Part shown: one piece after another, positions 1-5,257 of the stretch | How positions within the stretch are numbered: position 1 is the first letter of the stretch | Layout of the letters: each line of letters starts with the position of its first letter | Source of the DNA: Dehalobacterium sp040766325 | Lineage (GTDB): Bacteria; Bacillota; Dehalobacteriia; Dehalobacteriales; Dehalobacteriaceae | Direction: 5' to 3' | Length of the DNA: 11,671 nucleotides | Assembly (NCBI GenBank): GCA_040766325.1 | Contig: JAXGQR010000026.1 | Span: 1 to 11,671 of the forward strand | The notes under the pieces: generated by a model | The model's database searches: none | What the model saw: the letters and a program-made list of their open reading frames with translations, nothing else | What the model was told of the DNA's origin: nothing | Program-made: the position numbers and the translations under genes

Positions 1-558
1 AGCGGATGCACTTACATCACTGTATGCACTGACCCCGTCAGAGACCACTACAACGTTATAATCTTTGTGATAAGCACTTCTCACAGTACTATCAACACAC
101 CAATTAACTACGGTTCCTGCTGTAAGTATCGTTTTGATCCCCTGTGAGCGCAGCATGTTATCTAAATCTGTACGGGCAAAACAATCATAACTACATTTTC
201 TGATAACTGCTTCCTCAGGGAGAGGACGAAGTGCATCAACAATTTCTGTTTCCGGTGTTCCTAACCAGTATTCACAATGGGGTCTTTCGACTTTCAGGCC
301 TCTTTGTGCGGCGTTTTTCCAATAAAAGTTGTAATGAAAATCCGGACCAATTGTAAAGGTCGTAAAGAAAACCGGAATTTGCTTGCTGCGGCAAAAGGAA
401 ATGAGCTCTGCGATAGTAGGAACTTGGGCGCGCGCCATGGGCACCTCCAAGGAGGCACCTGCATCTACAAACCCTTTTTGCATGTCAATAACTAATAAGG
501 CCGTCTCTTCCGGTTTAAGCACAAAAGCTGGTTCCCATTCCCAATATTTTTTCCCCAT
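1..558 (-). CDS. Isochorismatase-family cysteine hydrolase (partial, C-terminus beyond window)
   Basis: This leftward gene is open to the window edge; 186 codons are visible and the C-terminal end is missing. The start is well set: AAGGAGGT (563-570 on the minus strand) lies five bases before the ATG. The product starts MGKKYWEWEP and has the complete triad of the isochorismatase/cysteine hydrolase superfamily: Asp25 in LLVIDMQ, Lys121 in VIRKCSYDCF and nucleophile Cys154 in GTVVNWCVDSTVR. Members of this fold hydrolyse C-N bonds of amides and carbamoyl compounds (nicotinamidase, N-carbamoylsarcosine amidase, ureidoacrylate amidohydrolase RutB) in the cytoplasm. The WCVDSTVRSA stretch resembles RutB and carbamoylsarcosine amidase more than true isochorismatase, as I read it. 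It sits downstream of a CodB-like permease on the same strand, which suggests it acts on an imported pyrimidine-, hydantoin- or allantoin-derived compound. Family assignment is firm; the substrate is unknown. Confidence 0.93.
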   Translation of the reverse strand, partial: MGKKYWEWEPAFVLKPEETALLVIDMQKGFVDAGASLEVPMARAQVPTIAELISFCRSKQIPVFFTTFTIGPDFHYNFYWKNAAQRGLKVERPHCEYWLGTPETEIVDALRPLPEEAVIRKCSYDCFARTDLDNMLRSQGIKTILTAGTVVNWCVDSTVRSAYHKDYNVVVVSDGVSAYSDVSASA

Positions 559-606
559 TTTTACCTCCTTGTGTAGATTCATTATGATTGGGTGCTACAA
601 TTACTT

Positions 607-624
607 ATATTTAAGTTTAAATAT
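607..624. repeat. 18-bp AT-only palindrome upstream of hydrolase gene
   Basis: Perfect 8-bp arms ATATTTAA and TTAAATAT flank GT. It lies 49-66 bp upstream of the hydrolase start, in the 128-bp gap after the permease gene. It may be an operator or part of a secondary promoter, but AT-only palindromes arise easily by chance. Confidence 0.35.
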
Positions 625-686
625 TTGGCGGTAATTCTTAACTGAAAAAGATGTATGTGAAACGTTTATGAAGGCACTTGCCATCT

Positions 687-1973
687 TTATGCAATTTGGG
701 ATTCCTCTGCCTTTAATTCGAACCTCATTAATTGTGCTAAGATGGCCCTGGTAACGAAAGCAACGACAACACCATTGACTGATGAGAAGCCCCAAGGAAT
801 GAGGTAGTTGGCTGCGATTCCTGTAAACCAGGCAAAAAATGCGCCATAACGGATAAGAGGCAAGTGATACGTATCTAGGTTAGGATAACGCCCTTTGAAA
901 CTGAAAAAATAGTCGGCAATGAACACACCGGCCAAGGCAGGGATGGTGGAAGCGAGAAAATCAATAAAGGCCCCAAATAGACCATAGAATCCCACCACCG
1001 CTCCGATGGTGCCCAGGAGACCAAAGCCGCAAACTAGCACCCATCTGGGTGTTTTGGTGAAGGTAATACTCAAAGATAAAGACCCGGAATAGACACAGCC
1101 TATAGCTGTTCCGACAATGTTTAATAGCATGACAATGAACGCAGCAGTCAATAAACCCTGGGCTAACAGTACGTAAGCAATATCTTTTTCACCGGTAGCG
1201 ATAGTACCGAGGGCACCAAAGACAAGCATGAGGGGATTAGCCAGCATCATTGTTATGATCATAGTCAGGATAGCCTGACCTTTCGTTTTAGCAAAACGCA
1301 GGATATCCGGTGTGAAAGCAACGGCACCGCAGATAAATGAACCGACACCAAGTGTGACCAGCTGTTCTAAGGGCAGCTGCTCATTTGGTTTGATCGCCAT
1401 TAAGCCGGCCCATCCGCCGCTACCTTTGATACTAAGATAAATAGAGATGAGGGAAAAGACAAATACGAGAGTAACATGCACCCACGCCAAATATTCCATG
1501 GCTTTAATACCCCAAATTGCGGTGATGGTCATTATAATCCCTGAAATAATAACGACGGGCATCAGGGGCACAGAACTAAACATTGCGTTGGTGTACTGAC
1601 CTATGAGATAGGCATCGATGGAAAACCATCCAACAAGTGTGACAACAATCATCAGCGCAACCATCTGGGAGCCGATCTTACCAAAAGAATGAAGACAGAT
1701 TTGCCCATAGGTAAGTCCGGTTTTCCATGAAATAATTCCAATAAAGGAACCAATTACAGTTAAAATTACTGACGATATCGCCAAAGCCTTGAAAAATGTT
1801 GGAATATCCGACCCGGCACCCATCAATCCTCCTACTTGCATGCTTGTAACGACAAATACATAACCTACCCAAACGATGATCAAACTGATAATGGATTTTC
1901 TTTCACTTAAAGGTACACTGCCTCGAGAAAACTCGTCTAGTTTGCTCCCCTTATTTTTGGTGATTTCTGCCAT
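687..1973 (-). CDS. NCS1-family cytosine/purine/hydantoin-type permease (CodB-like)
   Basis: An integral membrane protein of 428 residues with about 12 hydrophobic segments, the usual length for NCS1 (nucleobase:cation symporter-1) permeases. Family landmarks resembling E. coli CodB are visible: the N-terminal VPLSERKSI segment before TM1, KTGLTYGQ after TM2, VGWFSIDAYLIGQ in TM3, VGSFICGAVAFTPDILRF, AQGLLTAAFIVMLLN, and IPALAGVFIADYFF near the C-terminus. NCS1 proteins import cytosine, purines, allantoin, hydantoins or related rings with H+ or Na+. An in-frame TTG seven codons upstream is possible, but AAAGGAAG with a 7-base gap points to the ATG at 1973 (MAEITK). The gene is divergent from the MerR-fusion gene across 510 bp and is followed on the same strand by the cysteine hydrolase, so the two probably form an uptake-plus-hydrolysis unit. 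Substrate is not determined. Confidence 0.9.
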   Translation of the reverse strand: MAEITKNKGSKLDEFSRGSVPLSERKSIISLIIVWVGYVFVVTSMQVGGLMGAGSDIPTFFKALAISSVILTVIGSFIGIISWKTGLTYGQICLHSFGKIGSQMVALMIVVTLVGWFSIDAYLIGQYTNAMFSSVPLMPVVIISGIIMTITAIWGIKAMEYLAWVHVTLVFVFSLISIYLSIKGSGGWAGLMAIKPNEQLPLEQLVTLGVGSFICGAVAFTPDILRFAKTKGQAILTMIITMMLANPLMLVFGALGTIATGEKDIAYVLLAQGLLTAAFIVMLLNIVGTAIGCVYSGSLSLSITFTKTPRWVLVCGFGLLGTIGAVVGFYGLFGAFIDFLASTIPALAGVFIADYFFSFKGRYPNLDTYHLPLIRYGAFFAWFTGIAANYLIPWGFSSVNGVVVAFVTRAILAQLMRFELKAEESQIA

Positions 1974-2161
1974 ACAATTACTTCCTTTCGTCAATTAATT
2001 TTGGTAACGAATATTGGATTTCAGGCATCTAGGCGTACCACTAAAAAACCTTTTTCGAGCTATCCGAAGTTCATAGTCAAACCCCCTTCTAGAATAAATA
2101 TTATGAAAATTAAAATAAACTAAAAATTTAAGATGAGAACGACGTCGCAGACTTATGATTT

Positions 2162-2224
2162 TAATATTTTGTCGTCCTTGTCAATGAGACGTGATTTTAG
2201 AACCTTAACCTCAGGCAATAATTT
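2162..2224 (+). repeat. 63-bp regulatory module, copy A
   Basis: It aligns without gaps to 2331-2393 with 45 of 63 bases identical by hand count. Shared blocks are TAATAT-TTG at the start, TGTCAAT in the middle, ACCTTAACC near the end and a closing TTT. In this copy the right half of the dyad is degenerate (GGCAATAAT where copy B has GGTTAAAGT), so if it is an operator it is probably the weaker one. Confidence 0.65.
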
Positions 2225-2248
2225 TCTCGATATTATTAACTAAATATG

Positions 2249-2270
2249 AAATATTTTACATAAAATATTT
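2249..2270. repeat. 22-bp palindrome with perfect 10-bp arms
   Basis: AAATATTTTA and TAAAATATTT flank CA. It sits 24 bp beyond repeat copy A. It could be a protein-binding dyad or a hairpin in a leader transcript. All-A/T arms reduce its significance. Confidence 0.45.
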
Positions 2271-2330
2271 TGCTTTATCGCATATTGTTATGAAACTGAT
2301 AATCCGATGTTTTTTTGTAAACATAAAATA

Positions 2331-2393
2331 TAATATCTTGTCTTTCCTGTCAATAATATGCGATCTCCAAACCTTAACCATAGGTTAAAGTTT
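2331..2393 (+). repeat. 63-bp regulatory module, copy B
   Basis: Second copy of the module at 2162-2224, in the same orientation, offset by 169 bp. It ends 90 bp before the MerR-fusion start codon and contains the better-preserved dyad. Two same-direction copies suggest a duplicated operator for the fusion regulator, controlling itself and possibly the divergent permease. Confidence 0.65.
2371..2391 (+). promoter_or_regulatory. Candidate MerR-type operator dyad
   Basis: Nine-base arms ACCTTAACC and GGTTAAAGT around ATA form a dyad with one mismatch in nine pairs. The ACCTTxxCC...GG arm form is typical of MerR-family operators. TATATT at 2393-2398, directly after it, could be a -10 box. A -35 at the 19-bp spacing MerR regulators use would be the poor CAAACC (2368-2373), so activation by untwisting is not clearly supported; simple autorepression is equally possible. 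Confidence 0.5.
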
Positions 2394-2422
2394 ATATTGA
2401 TTTCATAACATAAAATCAATAT
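2394..2422. repeat. Perfect 10-bp inverted repeat before the MerR-fusion gene
   Basis: ATATTGATTT (2394-2403) and AAATCAATAT (2413-2422) flank a 9-base spacer. It overlaps the candidate -10 box and lies 62 bp before the start codon. It may be a second operator or a hairpin at the 5' end of the mRNA. Confidence 0.5.
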
Positions 2423-2483
2423 AATGATCAATAAATCATATTAGGAATACTTTCTTATCGCGTTTAGTGGAAGGGGTTTTGTC

Positions 2484-3398
2484 ATGAAGACCATTAAAAA
2501 GGCCGCTGAGATTACGGGTTTGACCCCCAAAAGTATCAGGGACTACGAGCGAATTGGTCTTATCCCACCTGTTGAAAGGACCGGTGCCAGATATCGCCTT
2601 TATTCGGAGGATGATATTAGCCGTTTAAACCTGATCAAATATTACCGCAACCTTAAGTTTTCACTACAAGATATTTCCATGCTTTTGGACGCTTCACAGC
2701 AGGAAGTCGAAGCTGCGATGGTGCGGCAGTTAAGATTTTTAAACGAGCAACTGGACGAATACCATTATGCAAAAGCAATGATTTATTCGGTCCTTTACAA
2801 TCACAAAAAAACCCGCAACCAAAACCCGGTAAAATCTCATTTCGCCATTATCGCCAGTGTCCTGCAAAATGAAATGCTGGAAGGCGGCGTGTTTGCCAAT
2901 AATCGTATTCTCACCATTCTCCCTAAATTAAAAAAGCTTTTTGCCGAGGCTCGTATGGAAGGTATCCCGATCATCTATATTTGTGACTGCCACAGGAAAG
3001 GAGATCCGGAGCTTATGATTTGGGATGATCACATGATGGAAGGTTCCTACGGAGCACAGATCATCGACATTGTTGCCCCTTCTGAAAATGACATCATCAT
3101 CAAGAAAAGCTTATTCAACGGCTTTATCAATACTGACCTTCAATACACCCTGGATCTACTTGATGTTAACACCCTGCTCTTTACCGGTTGGCGCACAGAT
3201 GTCTGCGTTGCTCAGACGGCCATTGAGGCATTCTATCGCGGATATCAGGTTGTCATTGCTGAAGACGGTGTGAACACCACCACCCAAAGTGCTCACGATT
3301 TTGGTATGGCTCTTATGGGAATCAATTATGACTTTACCCTATACACTTGCGAAATAGCGATAAAATCACTCCTTGAGGGAGATATCCCGGAACCGTAA
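2484..3398 (+). CDS. MerR-family regulator fused to a degenerate isochorismatase-like domain
   Basis: A 304-residue two-domain protein. Residues 1-70 are a MerR winged helix-turn-helix (KKAAEITGLTPKSIRDYERIGLIPP, then the wing with RYRLYSEDDISRL), and residues 71-110 form the usual helical linker. Residues about 118-300 are an isochorismatase-like hydrolase fold: LLFTGWRTDVCVAQTAIEAF with Cys241 and the IIIKKSLFNGF segment with Lys208. The third triad position, Asp in active enzymes, is Val126 (codon GTC at 2859-2861) in IIASVLQNEM. Loss of the Asp that activates the Cys suggests a ligand-binding sensor rather than an enzyme; this is inference. The start has AAGGGG eight bases upstream. Being divergent from a permease gene followed by a true cysteine hydrolase, it probably senses their substrate or product and binds the dyads in the intergenic region. 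Confidence 0.93.
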   Translation: MKTIKKAAEITGLTPKSIRDYERIGLIPPVERTGARYRLYSEDDISRLNLIKYYRNLKFSLQDISMLLDASQQEVEAAMVRQLRFLNEQLDEYHYAKAMIYSVLYNHKKTRNQNPVKSHFAIIASVLQNEMLEGGVFANNRILTILPKLKKLFAEARMEGIPIIYICDCHRKGDPELMIWDDHMMEGSYGAQIIDIVAPSENDIIIKKSLFNGFINTDLQYTLDLLDVNTLLFTGWRTDVCVAQTAIEAFYRGYQVVIAEDGVNTTTQSAHDFGMALMGINYDFTLYTCEIAIKSLLEGDIPEP

Positions 3399-3515
3399 AA
3401 ATACATAACAAAAGGCACAAATAAGCGAGGGTTTTGTATCCCTCAATGAGAAAAAACCTCAAATATCTTGGAGGCAATGAATGGGCGGCAAAGAGCAGCA
3501 ATAAAGGATGAATAG

Positions 3516-3555
3516 AGGCAGCTTTTATTCAATGAGAATATAAGCTGCCTTTTTT
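3516..3555 (+). terminator. Rho-independent terminator after MerR-fusion gene
   Basis: AGGCAGCTTTTATTC (3516-3530) pairs with GAATATAAGCTGCCT (3536-3550) apart from one T-T mismatch, with a 5-base loop, followed by a run of T to 3555. It separates the MerR-fusion transcript from the sigma-54 unit downstream. Confidence 0.88.
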
Positions 3556-3679
3556 GTCAACCCAGGTCAAAAAAACTTTATCCATTAGCGAATAGGATAC
3601 ATATTTTTTATAGCTAATTGTTAATTTAAGGAAGAACGTTTCAATAGTGAGACAAAATGTCTTAGCAATGAAAAGAAAA

Positions 3680-3692
3680 TGCAACATGTTGA
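3680..3692 (+). promoter_or_regulatory. Candidate activator-binding site 1
   Basis: TGCAACATGTTGA contains the perfect palindrome CAACATGTTG. It has the form TGCAA-NN-TGTTGA, shared with the site at 3731-3743 on the other strand. It lies about 213 bp upstream of the -24 element, within the range usual for sigma-54 enhancer sites. Confidence 0.5.
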
Positions 3693-3730
3693 TTTTCTTG
3701 CCTTAAAAGGTCATTCGTTTCATAAAATTT

Positions 3731-3743
3731 TCAACACATTGCA
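3731..3743 (-). promoter_or_regulatory. Candidate activator-binding site 2
   Basis: TCAACACATTGCA reads TGCAATGTGTTGA on the minus strand, matching site 1 at all 11 positions outside the two-base spacer. It is about 162 bp upstream of the -24 element. The recurrence of a non-trivial 11-base pattern within 52 bp supports a real binding site. Confidence 0.5.
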
Positions 3744-3747
3744 AGGA

Positions 3748-3764
3748 TGCAACGTTTTTGTTGC
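3748..3764 (+). promoter_or_regulatory. Candidate activator-binding site 3 (wider spacing)
   Basis: TGCAACGTTTTTGTTGC has the same half-sites (TGCAA and TGTTGC) with a 6-base instead of a 2-base spacer. It lies five bases from site 2 and about 141 bp upstream of the -24 element. The altered spacing makes it a weaker candidate than sites 1 and 2. Confidence 0.35.
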
Positions 3765-3813
3765 TTGTTTTTAGATATTAAAGCAGTAAAGTGGCCTTAA
3801 TTTAAGTATCTTG

Positions 3814-3828
3814 AGGGTTATTAACCCT
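3814..3828. repeat. Perfect 15-bp palindrome AGGGTTATTAACCCT
   Basis: Seven-base arms surround a central T, 76 bp upstream of the -24 element. It does not match the TGCAA/TGTTGA sites, so a different DNA-binding protein may use it, between the candidate enhancers and the promoter. Confidence 0.45.
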
Positions 3829-3904
3829 AAAATTGGCTCCAGCTGCTTATTTTTAATCCATAAATGGAAGAACACAATATTGTATGATGCACTTGCCGAC
3901 TAAT

Positions 3905-3921
3905 TTGGCATAAGTATTGCT
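3905..3921 (+). promoter_or_regulatory. Sigma-54 (-24/-12) promoter
   Basis: TTGGCATAAGTATTGCT matches the RpoN consensus TTGGCAC-N5-TTGC(A/T) at all invariant positions: GG and GC are exactly 12 bases apart, with one change (C to T) after TGGCA. The expected transcription start is about 3932, giving a leader of roughly 58 bases before the first MFS gene. A sigma-54 activator gene is encoded downstream at 9776-11380. Confidence 0.85.
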
Positions 3922-3989
3922 ATTTTTATTTATTACAGCCTGGGAGTTCGGGTTACTGTTTTAAATAAGCATTGGAGGTTATTTTTTAT

Positions 3990-5204
3990 ATGACAGTAAA
4001 AAAACAATGCTTCTTAAATCCTACTATTATTCCTTTCGTTTTATTTGCGTGCGGTTCATTTTTAGTATTTTCAAATTTCTATATTGCTTCAACCATCTTG
4101 CCTCTTTATATTGTGGAATTAGGCGGAACGGAGTTTGATATTGGGTTGCAGACAATATTGTTTTACATAACCTCCATAATCTGCCGATTTTATTTTGGAC
4201 CTCTCACGGATCGTAAGGGCCGGAAAATTCCCTTAATCATCGGGTCATTTGTCTTCAGTACCGCCTCACTGCTTTTTTGGCTGTGTAAGGATGTGACCAT
4301 TCTACATTTGGCGCGCATTTATCAAGCTATTGGACTGGCGGCTTTTTTCTCAAGTGCGGCTACCTTAGCGGCGGATTTCGCCCCGTCGGGACGTGTGGGG
4401 CTTTTTATGGGGATATACCGCTTACTTTTTACTGTGGCCTTATTAAGCGGCCCGGCTGCGGGCTTGGAGATTATTAGCCGCTATGACTATGACAGATTAT
4501 TTATTCTTTGCTTTGCAACCGGTTTATTAGCCTTAATTTTTGTCCTCTTTATAAAACCACCAAAAGTAATAAGCAGTGGCGAGACTAATTTTGTGTCCAC
4601 ATTTAACAAACTTATTTCTTGTAAGAGATTGCGCCCGATTTTTCTTGGTTATACATCAATTACCGCAGGATATGGAATCATCGTCACTTACGTTGTTTTA
4701 TATGTCACCAGATTCACCCACTACAATAATCCGGGAATATATTTTACCTATTTTTGTATCGCGGGTATAGCTGCCAGCTTAACTGCCGGATATTTTTCAG
4801 ACCGTACAGGCCGGCAAAACATTGCTTGGCCCTCAGTAATTCTTTTGGGGGTAGGGATAATGGTTTTGACTCCCCTTGGGACATTACCCAATATCTTGAT
4901 TATGAGCAGTGTGGCCACGGGGGTGGGTTTTTCCGCAGGCGTCGCTGTTTTTATGGCTTGGCTAATTGATGAAACGGAGGAGGAGATAAAGGGAACAGTA
5001 TTGGCGCTTCAGGAGTCTATTTTTGATTTGTCCTTTGGTTTAGGTTCGTTTTTGTTTGGCATAGTTACCGGATGGATAGAAATGGATCGGACTTTTATGT
5101 TGACAGGGGTAATCATTTTTGTTACCGGTTGCGTGTTTTACATAAGAAATCGGGGAGTTGCAAAGGACAAGGCGTTGATATCTCAAGATTATCAAGGAAG
5201 GTAA
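3990..5204 (+). CDS. MFS transporter (12-TM, substrate unknown)
   Basis: A 404-residue major facilitator superfamily protein with about 12 hydrophobic helices, a typical MFS length. The signature motif A is present in the loop after TM2 as GPLTDRKGRK (residues 70-79) and recurs in the second half as GYFSDRTGRQ (267-276). An in-frame TTG six codons upstream overlaps the ribosome binding site, so the ATG at 3990, ten bases after GGAGGT (3974-3979), is preferred. It is the first gene behind the sigma-54 promoter and is followed after 53 bp by the molybdenum hydroxylase, so it probably moves that enzyme's substrate or product. The sequence looks like the drug/metabolite-proton antiporter-like MFS branch, but I cannot assign import or export. 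Confidence 0.9.
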   Translation: MTVKKQCFLNPTIIPFVLFACGSFLVFSNFYIASTILPLYIVELGGTEFDIGLQTILFYITSIICRFYFGPLTDRKGRKIPLIIGSFVFSTASLLFWLCKDVTILHLARIYQAIGLAAFFSSAATLAADFAPSGRVGLFMGIYRLLFTVALLSGPAAGLEIISRYDYDRLFILCFATGLLALIFVLFIKPPKVISSGETNFVSTFNKLISCKRLRPIFLGYTSITAGYGIIVTYVVLYVTRFTHYNNPGIYFTYFCIAGIAASLTAGYFSDRTGRQNIAWPSVILLGVGIMVLTPLGTLPNILIMSSVATGVGFSAGVAVFMAWLIDETEEEIKGTVLALQESIFDLSFGLGSFLFGIVTGWIEMDRTFMLTGVIIFVTGCVFYIRNRGVAKDKALISQDYQGR

Positions 5205-5257
5205 ATGTTTAATATTTCACCATATGCCAATGAAATAAGAAAAGGGAGGAGTAAGGC

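Larger units (their letters stand above)
1974..2483. other. Divergent regulatory region between permease and MerR-fusion genes
   Basis: This 510-bp stretch has no credible gene. It is very AT-rich from about 2090 on. It contains two ungapped copies of a 63-bp module, a MerR-like dyad within the second copy, and two long perfect inverted repeats, each listed separately. On the minus strand AAGGGGG (around 2085-2091) precedes a four-codon ATG ORF (MNFG), which I do not consider a gene. It should contain the promoters for both flanking genes, but no convincing sigma-70 -35/-10 pair with standard spacing was found. Confidence 0.8.
3399..3989. other. Intergenic region with terminator, activator-site cluster and sigma-54 promoter
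   Basis: About 590 bp without a credible gene. From left to right it has a short hairpin (GAGGG 3427-3431 with CCCTC 3440-3444), a seven-codon ORF with a good RBS (3481-3504), a terminator, an AT-rich stretch, a cluster of small inverted repeats (3650-3764), a 15-bp palindrome, ACAATATTGT (3874-3883), the -24/-12 promoter and a leader of about 58 bases. I recognise no known riboswitch class. Confidence 0.75.

Noticed and set aside
277..634. Two short plus-strand open frames over the left edge
   Set aside because: They are antisense to the cysteine hydrolase gene, which has an intact catalytic triad and a strong ribosome binding site on the minus strand.
2074..2079. TTGACT on the minus strand as a -35 box for the permease gene
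   Set aside because: No acceptable -10 hexamer was found 16-19 bp downstream on that strand.
3427..3444. GAGGG/CCCTC hairpin after the MerR-fusion gene considered as terminator or riboswitch element
   Set aside because: Five base pairs only, no T-run, and no conserved core of a purine, guanidine or molybdenum-cofactor riboswitch recognised nearby. A better terminator lies 70 bp further on.
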